Source: Quillaja saponaria (Eukaryota; Streptophyta; Magnoliopsida; Fabales; Quillajaceae). Taken from it: a DNA stretch of 64,000 nucleotides. The notes under the pieces were generated by a model. The model worked only from the letters and a program-made list of their open reading frames with translations, was not told where the DNA came from and did not search any database. The position numbers and the translations under genes are program-made. How positions within the stretch are numbered: the first letter of the stretch is position 1; every line of letters begins with the position of its first letter. Positions 13,301 to 22,818 of the stretch are shown in pieces. The DNA lies in assembly GCA_029379385.1 (NCBI GenBank), contig CM055607.1, forward strand, positions 7,750,001 through 7,814,000, written 5' to 3'.

Positions 13301-16300
13301 AGTCAATATATCAACAGGATCAACAAGCTCATATTCATCTATTTCGTGAGGAGCTGACAATTGAAGCAGGGAAGGAAGAAGTTTAGGTAGATCAGTAACA
13401 AAGGATGGACAAAACATGTTCAAGTAAAAACCATTTTATACGTCCCAATCAATGACATACCATCAGCCTCAGATTCTTCAGAAGGGCCTGGACCGACAAC
13501 TTCAGACACAGCTTCCAATTCAGGCTCCTTGTCTTGCTCAGACCTAATAGATACAGGATGGAAGAAAACGATCTATTTAACACATGATAACATCCCATCA
13601 TGACACATTCTAAACGACATGATGCATGCATGCACGCTACAAAAATTTGTCAGTTTTGCGCATGAGAAAGGTTGGCTTTATGCAAAGAACATTAATTAAT
13701 AAACTTCTTCACTTATATCTTTAAATTCACTCCTAGCCTCCAACAAAGGATTAATAGTACATATTAGGAGTAATGTCAAACAAGACTTGCAGATATCAAA
13801 ACCGAGACCATACAAAAGAGAAGAATATGACTATATGAGAACAATCCCAGAAGGTCAGCGCTTTAGGATTAGAAAGTCATACTCTTGAAGTATCTGCGCA
13901 CAACAATCCCACAAAAAAGGATGAATAGGACAATAGTCCCACAAAAGTCAGCTCTATAGGATTAGAAACTCAACCTGAAAATATCTGAGCACACTAACAC
14001 TACACAAAGAAATAAGGAACTTATTCGATGTCATCCAGTTAATTAACAAACCTAAGAGGACAATACCAGAATGTAATTGAAAAAGGGTAGAATTTTCACA
14101 CAGGTGATGTGAATTCTAACAAAAGTTAAGAAGAAAAATATATAGAATCAGAATTCAAGATACACAGACAAACACATTTCATCCTGCTTTTGCGGGTGAA
14201 TAATTGGAAGGTTATAATAGCAAAGCATATATAAACATCCCAGTAGGAAGGAAATACTGCAAGGATAGCAATTTCTTCATTACAACAGGGCATTCACCTT
14301 ATTTTCCGAGATGGCTTAGCTGTTCCCGTAACATTAACAAGCTCAGCTTCCAGCTCTTTTTTCTTGAAAACAGTAATTTTGAAGAACTATATTAATGCCA
14401 AAGCAAGAAAAAACATTATGAAGCCAACAAATTTAAGCATAATAAATAGTCATACCATTGTATCCCTCATTTTCTCAAACAAAATTGATTTCACGGGGTC
14501 TTTACCAATCCAGCGACAGAGTTCAAGAGTGAGCCCTTTCGAGGATGCACGGACATTCTGATCTTGATGGTCAAAGAGTTCAGGAACCATCTTCAAAATC
14601 CTTTTGGGTGGAACAATTTTCACTCCAAATTCACTGATTACAGGAAGCCAATTACCAAGAAAATCAAATGAAATAAAGACACTGATGCATAACCTGCAGT
14701 AGAGAAATTTCATACACAGACCTCAAAGCTAGAAACATGACATCAATTGCAGGCACAACAGCTTTGACCACCTTGTTCTTTATTGCTTTTTCCATTGCAT
14801 CCTACAAATGCCACACCTTCAATAAATCTCACGAAAACAAACAGACTAATAAATGCAAAGGAAATATAGGTAAGTGTACAACAATAATACAACACTTTAA
14901 CCATGTTCAAGAGCTAAAAACACTAGTAAAAAAAAAGTGTCATTAGTTCAGTGTTATCAAAGGCGCACTCGCCTATGCACCTCTAAAGGCGGGCGCTAAC
15001 ACTAAGGCGCTGCCTAGGCACACTAGGTGTGCACCTTTTCCATTTTATGAGGTGCCAGGAGGCACACACAAGGCAAACAGAAGGCGCAGCAAGTTTTTTT
15101 TTTTTTTTTTTTTTGAGTAAAACTCTTCCGTTTTTAAGTTTCCTCATAATTAGGAAAAGTCAAACATTGGAAGAGTTCGAATAGAAATCTGAAAGGTTCC
15201 TAAAAAATTATAAAAAAAAAAGACCCTAACTCAACTGCTGAAGCAAAATTCTGATTCAAGCAGCCTACACACTGAAGACTAAGCTTCCCTGTATCTTAGA
15301 CAAAAAAGAAAGCATATTATCAGTGTAAGTCTGCCTGTTATCTATCATATTTTTAATTACTTTCTCAATCTTCTTCATCTTCTGCTTATTCTAATCCCTG
15401 CTTAATCTAATCTCTCCTATTGTACAAAAAGCAGAGCATTTGGTGTTAGGTTTTACATGATGTATGCTTGGTAAGCTTGGAATCATTGTAGGTAAATTTT
15501 TTTTTTTTTTTTTTCTATATTAGATGTGTGTCTAACTTTGCTAAGGCGTGCACCTGCACCTTGCGCCTAGGTTATAGGGACACCTAGTGCCTAGGTGCAC
15601 CTTGAGCCTTTGATAACACTGGTCATCATTTATAAATGAAAAGCTTCCACAATCAAACCTTGGAACAATACCACAACCATGCAGCTTTAATTCGAGATAT
15701 TTATGACTAAGTACATTGATCCTTTCCAGGATCAGCAACGTTGAAATCTTTTTTATCATCCCATCCCAGTGATATAGAAATCCTCCTCTGCATTGCAGAT
15801 TTATCTTCTTTATTACTTTCACAACATCAATCTTGGTTTCAGAGTGACCATCAGAATTATCCGGTTTTGACTTTTGAATCATCCACTTCACCTCATGAAG
15901 GTATTTCATAATTTTTCAACCCACAATTATAAATTAAGAGGCAGAATATAATATCACAAATACAAGTCCTAATTTTTCTTTTCAAGAAAAAAAAAATAGA
16001 GTTAACTCACACAAGATTGATATCCTTTCATATATCATCGAACAAAAATAAATAGCATTATTATTAATTTTCTGAAAGATGGGGTTTTGGGGAAGGAAGA
16101 AATGGTTCTCTGAATGTGCTGTTTTTTTTGTTTTTTTGGTTTTTTTTTTTTTTTTGGTGATTTGGTTTGTGTAGCTAGAGCATAAAGCTAGGACTTTTAA
16201 GGAAGCTTACCCGACCAATCTCCTTTAGGATAAACAATCCTCTGGGCTTCCTTGGTGTTCAGCTATAGGTATCTTTCTAGGATTTTCTTTGTCTCACATG

Positions 16301-18176
16301 TAAAGGGATGCCAACTTCTTCCATTCTAGTTGTGACTTTTTCTTGTAATCTTTCTTCATGATTTATGGAGATCTCTTGTCCTCGTACTTCTTCGTAATAA
16401 AATTATTTTAGTTATCCGAGAAAAAAAAATGGCATTAAATTTTTTTTATTTTGGATAGTAATTTTCTAGCGTCTCTTTGTAGATTATTTTAGCATTCTTT
16501 GAACTTAACTATTTCTACTATTGCTCTTAGGAGGTTTCTTATTCTCCTAATTGCAAATTATTTCCTTCTTCCTTAACATAATTTATACTAAATTATATTA
16601 TTTAAAATAAAAGAAATTTGAGTGAGTTGGAAGAGTCATGTAAAACATCAAGGAATTCTCTCAGGGTACATTAGGTGCAGAATTGGAAATGCGCTGCACA
16701 CAAAAACAGAACCTAGACATTGCACTAATGATCCCTGATCAAGGATATGATAAGGAACTATTTTGTCCTAAATCTGGGGATTTTGACTTAAAAGGTAGGT
16801 AGGTAGGTAAAACCATATACTTCTTCTTCTTTTTTGTTTGTGTACGTGTTTGCTAGAGGTTCACCTTGTAATTCAACTTTGGGTTAATTCAAGTAAAGCT
16901 TTCACTTGGATATAAGACCTGCTTGTCCATGATGAAAACTGGAAAAGCCGAGACAATCATACTGCTCTACAACCAGTATGCTAAGCTCAATTTTGACCAC
17001 ATAAAATACTAGATATAGTGATTTCCTTTAATGTGTTAGGAAAGGCACTTAAGATAATTATCTGTTGTCCACTAAAAAACGATAATTACCTGCTGAACAA
17101 TGTAGTCTGAAGGAAGAGAACTTAAAAAGAGTACAAATGTATCCAATAATCAAGCATGCATTCTCTACATACTTTCTTTTATGCATTTAAATTACTTCAA
17201 AATTGAAGGGTCTATGTTGAAATTAAGTCTTTAGTATGGACTCACAGCAGAAGGCTAGCAGTACTGCACTGCCTAGGAAAAAAAAAGAAAAGCTGCAAAT
17301 TAGCACTAGGAAAATGGAACCAATCATCTTCGGGCACGGTACCAAGGACAAAGTATGTGCTCTAAAAAAAAAACAAGTAGGCAACAAATAATTTTTAATG
17401 TCCCTCTAGCTTATGGACTATCTGATTAACAAGACACAGGATACCAGCAAATTACAAAAGAAACACTACAAATCATTGCAAGTAATTCAATGACCATAAA
17501 ACACCTGAAAATTACCAGGAAAACCTCCACAGCTTCCAATTCTACCCAAAGCATAAAAGCTGTCAGAGCCTTCTCCACTGTCTTAGGCCTTCCAGTAAGG
17601 CATTTCGCCACAATTGCATCACAGACTTCCTTGGCATACCTATACCCATGTGAAATTCAAAATTACCAAGACAATAGAAAATTGAAAATAGAAAGCTAAC
17701 ACTTCAGCATGCAATAACTAAAAAATAAAATAGAATACCCACCTTCCTGCATCAGCATCAGCAGCTCTCAAAAAGGCAATCAATGCATCAAGCGCCTTTT
17801 CCTGTACTGGTGCATTCGAATCTGCCACAGTCTTCCGAAACAAATGACCTTGAAAATTCAAAAAAAAAAAAAAAAAAAACGGATACATCAACGAAGTTCC
17901 AAAGGAAAATGCACCCTACCTTAACAGATTGCACACATAGATATTTCAACTATATATCCCTAACCACACATTCCGATCTACATTACATAAATGAAAACCC
18001 TAAAGAATGAGCTTACCAAATTCACGAAGTCGATGATCCTTAGGATCGGTAATGGAGTCACATAATGCAGCTAAATCAATATTTGCCTCACTCCTAACCT
18101 TCCAGTTCTTGTGCAATAGTCGATCTTCCCAAGGCAATTTCTTCGCCTCCTTCAACAATTTCTCTTCCTCCGACAT
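1..18176 (-). CDS. MOR1: MOR1/GEM1 microtubule-associated protein (XMAP215/TOG family), N-terminal 901 codons
   Basis: Plant XMAP215-family microtubule polymerase, which binds tubulin through TOG domains and drives plus-end growth in cortical arrays, spindle and phragmoplast. The start is the ATG at 18176-18174 (MSEEEKLLKEAKKLPWEDR), the recognised MOR1 N-terminus. Coding exons in gene order: 18017-18176, 17743-17848, 17516-17639, 14722-14801, 14456-14633, 14298-14362, 13461-13543, 13268-13353, 13008-13121, 6158-6277, 4987-5089, 4503-4639, 3870-3935, 3664-3781, 3478-3518, 3257-3328, 3065-3172, 2850-2959, 2239-2362, 2058-2145, 1804-1904, 878-985, 661-766, 501-580, 272-421, 73-148. Phases close throughout. 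TOG1 is about residues 1-235, TOG2 about 266-500 (EIDEYELVDPVDILTPLEKF marks its start), then a Lys/Gly/Ser-rich linker (about 514-587), TOG3 about 588-826, and the start of the next TOG. Further exons lie off the left edge. Oddities: a GC donor at 4986-4985, a shifted junction between exons 18 and 19, and a 5.25-kb copia element in intron 9. Confidence 0.95.
1345..1375. repeat. (TA)n microsatellite
   Basis: About 15 uninterrupted TA units in MOR1 intron 21 (986-1803). The rest of that intron is unremarkable AT-rich sequence. Confidence 0.9.
4071..4322. mobile_element. hAT-type MITE in MOR1 intron 12
   Basis: A 252-bp insertion flanked by a perfect 8-bp direct repeat, GTATAACT (4063-4070 and 4323-4330), the target-site length made by hAT transposases. 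The left end reads ACAGGTGTAAAG and the right end, reverse-complemented, TTTGAGTGTAAATG, so the termini are imperfect inverted repeats. The interior is rich in GAGCTC/CGAGC-type words, as in common plant hAT MITEs whose ends read like CAGG(G)TGTAAA. No coding capacity, so it would need a transposase supplied in trans. It lies within the intron 3936-4502, clear of the splice sites. Confidence 0.8.
6337..6457 (+). repeat. 5' LTR of the copia element
   Basis: 121 bp, very short for a plant copia LTR. It contains the perfect 16-bp palindrome CTAGTATATATACTAG (6390-6405), whose centre could be the TATA box, and the small inverted repeat GGGTAATAACCC (6374-6385). No difference from the 3' LTR was found by eye. 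Confidence 0.95.
6458..6471 (+). promoter_or_regulatory. Primer-binding site, initiator tRNA-Met type
   Basis: TGGTATCAGAGCCA directly abuts the LTR end. This is the usual plant copia minus-strand primer site, complementary to the 3' end of initiator tRNA-Met. Confidence 0.9.
6472..7046 (+). other. Untranslated leader of the copia element
   Basis: About 575 bp between primer site and gag start, more GC-rich than the surrounding intron. It carries a repeated GACCGCCG/GTTGACCG motif at about 6498-6548. It would hold packaging signals in an active element. A 107-codon open stretch (6372-6695) spans LTR and leader, has no known domain and is not called a gene. Confidence 0.7.
7047..8582 (+). CDS. 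Copia gag and protease, ending at an in-frame TGA
   Basis: 511 codons from ATG 7047. The N-terminal part is a UBN2/retrotrans_gag-like capsid (for example LRKKLHETKQGELTIAQYF and FLAGLNLEYDQIRVQVLGR). Next is a damaged zinc knuckle at about residue 269: C-D-Y-Y-G-K-T-R-H-T-R-D-T-C, where the second cysteine of CX2CX4HX4C is tyrosine (TAT). The aspartic protease motif D-S-G-A-S-D-H-M follows at about residue 370. The reading frame is the same as the pol segment that begins after the TGA, so one base separates this from a single gag-pol frame. The knuckle change would weaken RNA binding in the family; this is inferred. Confidence 0.9.
   Translation: MSEEVVSPGNGSSGSRSRVGISNDNPSLQISPVKFDGNNFLAWSRSCLLFIQARGLYGYVIGSKSKPADGDPLLESWISENSLVMSWLINSMQPQISCGYLLLDSADKMWTALCQTYSQVGNDIQVFELRKKLHETKQGELTIAQYFAELSGLWQELDYYQEYQPVHPADAASYKKVVDKERVYDFLAGLNLEYDQIRVQVLGRDHFPNLRQTYACVQQEESRRIAMLHVVTRERSAMVATPIPKESKGVHTRGIEIARGSDKDDLQCDYYGKTRHTRDTCWKLHGRPTRGRGGRFVGPPRSRAHVSDTVESSPSTESSALNPEEMQHLRRLMAKLDGCPSTSAASSHHAPSHHALGTHSTTDSEPWIIDSGASDHMTGTSRNFSTYFSCSGKDKVRVADGSLSTISGKGSIQCTPTLPLSSVLHIPKFSMNLLSISSITRDLNCQAIFDSSCCKFQELGTGRTISYGKEQDGLYLLEYGPSILANTVDTVASSQSLQSSASITSQQQLVQ
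8583..11390 (+). CDS. Copia integrase, reverse transcriptase and RNase H
   Basis: An open frame of about 935 codons continuing in the gag frame after the TGA at 8580-8582; the first ATG is at 8610. It starts at the integrase HHCC zinc module (H-R-H-L-G-H-P, later C-D-A-C). The catalytic core has the acidic residues in SDVWG, SDNGTEY and TAERK. The reverse transcriptase has the conserved W-V-F-T-I-K-R block and the active site Y-V-D-D. RNase H shows YTDADWAGS, the SSAEAEYRAM block and a DRTKHIEID tail. It ends ADIFTK then TGA, just before the purine tract. No second break was found. Without readthrough or an internal start, pol would not be made from this copy. Confidence 0.92.
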   Translation, partial: HRHLGHPSFLVLGNMFPDLLKHCTMNNLLCDACEFAKHKHASYPLLNNKSTTPFALIHSDVWGPSRVVSLSSYKWFVTFIDCFSRTTWVYLLCAKNEVFTCFQMFHKLVCTQFDGKVKILRSDNGTEYTEGNFQKYLRDHGIMHQTSCVDTSAQNGTAERKNRHLLEVARSLMFTMNVPKAYWGDAVLSAAYLINRMSLRTLDFNTPLDVLQGNCSFVVPPKVFGCVCFVHEHGKNISKLDHRALKCIFIGYSATQKGYKCYHPPTRKTYVSMDVTFHESNPYFSTTPFQGESNSEEEVSYGSKGEWLPELLIEDRMKEKEDEAKQDESILEEVRNNEIHTRLAKPDLLKYSRRCRQHGKIAIEPALPSQEFSPDPASMPVHPCKSPDAIPSSNTPHDFPVIDDTNLPIAIRKAVRTCTHHPISNHVSYKSLSPSYRAFVSTLSSVSIPQDWKEALVDPKWEDAMVEEMKALSKNDTWELASLPHGKRAVGCKWVFTIKRKADGTIKRYKARLVARGFTQTYGVDYQETFAPVAKMNSIRVLISCAANLDWDLQQLDVKNAFLHGDLAEEVYMEIPLGFSCQKTEGKVCKLKKSLYGLKQSPRAWFDRFQKAMIFFGYQQSNADHTMFVKHCHGRITILIVYVDDIVVTGDNPAEVSKLKSHLAKEFEIKDLGKLCYFLGIEVAHSNRGIFLSQRQYVLDLLEETGMLGCRPATTPIETNHKLQSGDGEYVDTERYQRLVGRLIYLSHTRPDITYAVSVVSQFKHDPRSDHLNAVHRILRYLKSAPGKGLLFENNRSLKLEAYTDADWAGSLDDRRSTSGYCTFVGGNLVSRRSKKQTVVSRSSAEAEYRAMTHGTCELLWLKKLIEELRLSWEKPLLLYCDNTPAINIAHNPVQHDRTKHIEIDRHFIKEKLDSRLICILFVRSESQLADIFTK
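11458..11466 (+). promoter_or_regulatory. Polypurine tract of the copia element
   Basis: GAGGGGGAG immediately before the 3' LTR, the usual primer for plus-strand synthesis. Confidence 0.85.
11467..11587 (+). repeat. 3' LTR of the copia element
   Basis: 121 bp, identical by eye to the 5' LTR, ending ATCA before the flanking bases ctctc. Confidence 0.95.
11767..12452. repeat. 343-bp tandem duplication in MOR1 intron 9
   Basis: Copy 1 is 11767-12109 and copy 2 is 12110-12452, head to tail. Only about three substitutions are visible (for example cCAGCACAG versus cTAGCACAG, and tgtGatgtac versus tgtAatgtac). Each unit joins ordinary intron sequence to the upstream edge of a LINE remnant. The near identity points to a recent event, 180 bp downstream of the copia element. 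Confidence 0.9.
12340..12910 (+). mobile_element. 3' remnant of a LINE (RVT zinc-binding region)
   Basis: Broken translation reads like the end of a plant LINE ORF2: P-D-I-C-V-M, then C-E-T-M-K-H-L-F-L-H-C-P-F (about 12459-12500) and a W-D-K-I-V-F-L-A-S-L-W block (about 12700-12735), as in the zf-RVT domain. Stops and frameshifts are frequent. It ends in an AATAAA-rich tail at about 12880-12910. The upstream edge was copied by the tandem duplication. This is a dead fossil in MOR1 intron 9. Confidence 0.7.
13841..14000. repeat. Two-copy degenerate tandem repeat, about 89-bp period
   Basis: The words AATCCCA/AGTCCCA, GTCAGC, AGGATTAGAAA and TATCTG recur in order at about 13841-13911 and 13930-13999, in MOR1 intron 6. 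Diverged, with no known function. Confidence 0.55.
14949..15621. mobile_element. Terminal-inverted-repeat DNA transposon, non-autonomous
   Basis: A 673-bp unit in MOR1 intron 3. The left end reads CAGTGTTATCAAAGGC and the right end is its exact reverse complement for 16 bp. Both subterminal regions are GC-rich, with many GGCGC, CCTAGGC and GGTGCACC words, which continue the inverted symmetry imperfectly. Flanks are gtcattagtt and gtcatcattt, 8 of 10 matching, consistent with a 9-10-bp target duplication as in Mutator-like elements. The interior is AT-rich with poly-T tracts and no transposase, so the superfamily is an inference. Confidence 0.7.
16080..16435 (+). mobile_element. LINE 3'-end remnant in MOR1 intron 3
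   Basis: Shares words and order with the LINE end at 12,700-12,905 (a CTTGGTGTTCAGC block, a TCTTG...AATAAAATTATTTT tail, then A-rich sequence at about 16420). The coding trace is badly decayed. Called from similarity to the other copy, not from an intact domain. Confidence 0.5.
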
Positions 18177-18300
18177 TATCACTTACATTCAATTTACATA
18201 AAAACTATTGATCTCTGCAAATGTACACAATTCTAGAGAGGAAAAAAAAAAATAAGAGAGTGTGTGTGTCTTAGTTTTTGTATGTGCCGAGTGCCGGCGA
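18177..18300 (-). promoter_or_regulatory. MOR1 5' UTR and proximal promoter region
   Basis: Sequence immediately upstream of the MOR1 start. It has a CT/GT-rich tract (about 18240-18275) and no other in-frame ATG nearby. The transcription start cannot be fixed by eye. Confidence 0.4.
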
Positions 18301-19963
18301 CAGAGAACCAAGTCACCCAACAATAAACAAAAAGAACGGACCGTTCGCTGTATTTTTTTATCTTCGCTTTAAAAACACAACACAGAGAGAGGGGGGAAAG
18401 GAGGGAGCTTTTTATTTTTCTATTTTTCTTTTGTGGGATTTACGTTTCGATTCGAAAAAAGTTTGAATCCCACGCGATTCTCGGACATGTTGAGAAAGAA
18501 CCAATAGGAGGAGACAGAGTGGCACTCACTTACATTGTATGGATCCTACTATATACAAATGTAAGGTTAGCGCGCTTATTAGAGGCACAGTGGAGTAGAA
18601 ACGGTGCTGTTTCGGTGCACTTTCGTTAGGCGGGGTAATGTAATCGGTGGGCTTCAAAGGGTCCAAGTTTGTTTCTGGGGAGGACGACACGGTACTTAAA
18701 AATAAATCATTAGCTAAAATATATTGATGTTGCATTTGGATTATACTGAAATTAAATTGAAATTCTATTAGGATTGGTGATAACTAGATGAATTCGAGTG
18801 ATGCTTTATTTTTTATTTTATTTTAAATTTGTACAAAAAATTATTTTATGAGATTATAATTTTATTTTTTTTGTGTTATTTGTAACTTTATATATCTTAT
18901 TTTTATAAAATTATTTATTTCTAAATGCTCTTGACATGTGTAATAAAAATATTATTTTGCTTATTACTTAAAATTATCACTTGACTCCATTCAAATATAA
19001 TTCAAACATTTTAGTAGCATATTTTACATATTTGTCATTTTTAGTTTAAAAAAAAAGAGAGTGAAGTTGTAATGCATCAAATATTAGTTAAGTATATAGT
19101 TTGAGGATAAATATTGTTTAACTTTTAGTTTAGGAGTTAAATTTTTTTTTACATATTTTTTCAAGTACTCTTAAAAATAATTTTGATGTCTCATTCAATT
19201 ATTCATACATGTCAAGTTGGCGTATATTTTGCACAATTTTTATAAAATTAGTGATAAATAACAATCAACAAATATTATAATAATTAGGTAAAAATACTTT
19301 TAATTCTTATTCCATCTTAGAATTAATTTTTTATATAAATTTATGAATTTAATTTTTTTTGTCAAATTTATCTATTTATTTATGAACATAAAAAGTTTTT
19401 ATGCTGAAAGATTATTTATTTTCTTAAATACCCGTATGAATTTTACTATTACATTACTTTTTAGTTCTTATTTTACTTCAAATGAGACTATTATTTTACT
19501 TTATTTGTCTACTTATTTCTTGTTTTTTTTTATTCTAATTCTTTTTTAATATTAATAAATCTATAATTTTTCAATAATAACTATATATCAATAATAATTT
19601 AAATTGAATTTCTCAATTTTTTATTTAATTATTTTTAAATAACTATAACATTTTTTTATTCACTTCAATGTTATAAATAAAAGTTTGAAGAAAATTCTAC
19701 GAATTAAGAAAATAAAATTAAGAATATAGTTCTACTAATTATAATATCGTTGTGTTAATGCTCTTTATATTTTTAGAATTAAAAAAAAAATGTAGATTTA
19801 TACATTTGTTTAATGTAATTAATATGAAGTGTATTTTTTTAAAATTAATTATTAATGAACATATGTGTAAATTAGTAATATAGATTAATTAAATTTATGT
19901 TTGTAAATAGGTATATTTTATATAGTAGGAGGCTCGGCTTTTCATTTTTATTATCTATCTATA
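18301..19963. other. AT-rich intergenic spacer
   Basis: Strongly AT-rich DNA between MOR1 and the Helitron. No coding frame with codon-like structure, no RNA gene and no repeat of note was seen. Confidence 0.6.
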
Positions 19964-19979
19964 TCTATACTATACTAAA

Positions 19980-20009
19980 ACGGAGAACACCCTTATGGTG
20001 TCCTCCTTT
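19980..20009. repeat. Imperfect hairpin near the Helitron 5' end
   Basis: GGAGAACACC and GGTGTCCTCC are inverted with a 5-base loop and one mismatch. Its place just inside the left terminus suggests a subterminal structure, but the role is unknown. Confidence 0.6.
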
Positions 20010-20861
20010 TATTTTTAATAACTAATACCATGATTTACCCATTAGATACAAAACTTGCCGCTTATAATTTTAGGGATTTTTATGTCGTTTAAAACCAAAT
20101 AGAATTGTTCAACATGCAGTTACCTCAAACTCAAATTCAAACTCTAACATGCATCTTTCTCTTTCCCCGTAATTTTCTGCTCTCCTTTATCCCTTCAATG
20201 GTGCGGCCTATTTTCTCTTGTTGCTGCCATGCTTCTACTTTCATTGTTCATAATTGTACAACTAAATTAAACAAGTATTGTTTGTTTAATTTTCCCAATG
20301 CTTTACTTTATTTGATTTTTCTATTTTATGTTTCAAGGCTCGGTCATAAATCTTTTTCCCTTCTTTTTTTTTTTTTTTTTTTTTTTTTGTAGAGTTGCAA
20401 AAGATTTATTTGGCTCCTGCATAAGTTATAAGTAATGAAACTGATGAGAGACTATGACTTTGAATTGCATGTCCTTTTAGTCATTTTACGAGTCTTTTCT
20501 GTGAGTGAAATTTTTATTTTATTTGTTTCATGGTGCCCAATGACACAAAGATGTGAAATTTTCATTCAATTTGACTACTGCAATCTCTAAATAATTATAT
20601 ATATATATATATATATATGGTATATCACAATGTTGGAGCTTACATTTATTGCTTCCTAAGAAAATGAATTTTAGCAATATTTATATATTCATCTAAGGAT
20701 ATAACTTTCCTAATGTAGTATATGAAACTTCTAATCCCGAGAGCTCATAATGTTGAAGACGTGTCCATTTTCATCTGTTCAATCACCTGTTTTGCTTATA
20801 AACCATGTCTTTCTTTAAAGTTGTTACAATCTGACTTCTTTTTTATTAAGACAGATTATAG

Positions 20862-21560
20862 GACTTTCTCAAGTTTAGTTTTGACGTAAAGAGACAAAGC
20901 ATATGTCTTTGTCATGTTTATAAAACTTTAAACTCCCCCTGTTCTTTCGTTAATTTGGTGCGTTCAATTTGGCTATATCTATGTCCATTTATTTATGTTT
21001 TGAGGAGGAGTTTATCTTTCTTACCAAGTTTGGACCTGCAAAATGCATAATTATTGAACTTTTTTTTTTTTTTTTGCTTTTCTTTAACTTATTAATTTTA
21101 GGTAAAGCTTAAATTTTTGTACATATATTGTATGTTGAAATAAACTAGATATTTGAGTATTGACAAAGATAAGGGCACATGTTTATCATTTAGAAGTTTT
21201 TATTATGAGACTTTCTCAAGTTTATATTTTAAATAGAGAGACAAAGCATATGTCTTTGTGATGTTTATAAAACTTCAAACTCTTCAGACTCCCCGTGTTG
21301 TTTCATTAATTTGGTACGTTCAATTTGGCTATATCTATGCCCATTTATTTATGTTTTGAGAATGAGTTTATCTTTCTTACCAAGTTCGGACTTGCAAAAT
21401 ACAGAATTATTGAACTTTCTATTTTTTTTTTCTTTTATTTAACTTATGAATTTTAGGTGAAGCTTAAATTTTTGTACTTATATTGTACGGTGAAATAAAC
21501 TAGATATTTGAGTATTGACAAAGATAAGGGCACATGTTTATCATTTAGAAGTTTTTATTT
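20862..21560. repeat. Tandem duplication of about 347 bp inside the Helitron
   Basis: Copy 1 runs from about 20862 to 21208 and copy 2 from 21209 to about 21560. Both start GACTTTCTCAAGTTTA and end GGGCACATGTTTATCATTTA plus AGAAGTTTTTATT. Substitutions and small indels are more frequent than in the MOR1-intron duplication, so it is older. Confidence 0.85.
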
Positions 21561-22126
21561 TTTATGTGACATAGTGAGAAAAAGAGAAAAAACTAAAGTG
21601 ATGGAACGGTGAAGGAGGAGAAAGACGATATGGCCAAGATAATTGATGTCGAATAGTTCATTTGTAGAAGTGAAAAGAAAAGGGAGGGGTGGTGTTAGAG
21701 GTTTTATAAGTATTCACGTTTTTCTTTCTTTTCCAGGATCGTGAAGAATAAGGTAAATTTGGTTTAGGTGTCGAATTTTATTTTATTTTTTCGATTTAAG
21801 GCACGGGTTTTGGGTTATAATGTTAAAATATAGTTTTTGTCTTACTCTTATAAGTAGTTTGAGTTTGGATTCTCTATGTTAGCATGAATATAAAAAATAC
21901 AAAAATAAATGTACACAAAAACACATATCATTAAAGATTACACATTAGGATAGATTGACTATATCTTAGATTTGTCTTCTTTTTCTTTTCTATCTATTTG
22001 TATGCTAGAAATTTTTAACTTTTTTCAATTATGTGAAAGATGATTATTAACTGTTGATTTATTTTTAATTTAGAGTTAAGCTCAATTACTTGCATCATCA
22101 ACATACCCTATTTCATATTCTTACAG

Positions 22127-22247
22127 CAAGGTTGCTTTATTGATAAAGGTATTGCTGTTCAGGTTGGACTGAAAAAGGAAAAAGAAAAAGATGGTAAGCT
22201 AATTGTGAGAAGAACATCGGAGAGTTGGTGGAGCAACACTTTAAAAG
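22127..22247 (+). pseudogene. Exon-like fragment, possibly captured by the Helitron
   Basis: A 121-bp segment open in one frame (begins QGCFIDKGIAVQVGLKK, ends TSESWWSNTLK). It is preceded by a good acceptor (TTCTTACAG) and followed by a GT donor (AAAAG then GTTATTC). Its base composition is richer than the flanks and it looks like a genuine internal exon. The parent gene is not recognised. No neighbouring exon could be joined to it, so it is probably a stray capture. Confidence 0.45.
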
Positions 22248-22798
22248 GTTATTCTATCAAACTCAATTTATTTCTCTTCTAATAAAAAATTAATCAAATC
22301 TGTCACTTAACTATTGATTTTAAATGTTTTGGTAATTATTTATGCACTGATACTTTATATATATATAGAAAAAAAAATCTCAATATAAGCATTAATGTTT
22401 ATCTTTGTATTATATTGATCAAATTTTGTTGGTATGTTTTATAATACGATCATCTACTTGAATCGACATTTTATTTTAGTTTTTGTATAACATTTTATAG
22501 AGGTTTGTTGGTTTGATATAAAACTATAAACAATTGATATTTGTGTAATTCTTATCAAATTGTGTCATTGTTTCTTTTTAAGACATATGTTAGTTTAATA
22601 CTTAAATTTATGATATGTAAGGAAATAACTATTGGGTCTTGCAAATTTGATTAATTATTTTTACAATTCTTATTTGGTAGGAAATATGCATGAGTGTGAA
22701 GAACATAAATTCTGAGTTAACAAAAACATGAAAGAATTATGCGAAAGCGCTAGAAAGAATTTTATATATTTTGCTTAAAAAGAAAAAAAAATATATGA

Positions 22799-22818
22799 GC
22801 ACATGCGAGTGCGTGTGC
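22799..22818 (+). repeat. Helitron 3' terminal hairpin
   Basis: GCACATGCG, loop AG, TGCGTGTGC: 7 of 9 pairs. It stands seven bases before CTAA, the normal position for a Helitron 3' hairpin. Confidence 0.6.

Noticed and set aside
15541..15909. 122-codon minus-strand frame in MOR1 intron 3
   Set aside because: Part lies in the inverted-repeat end of the transposon; no known domain and no splice context.
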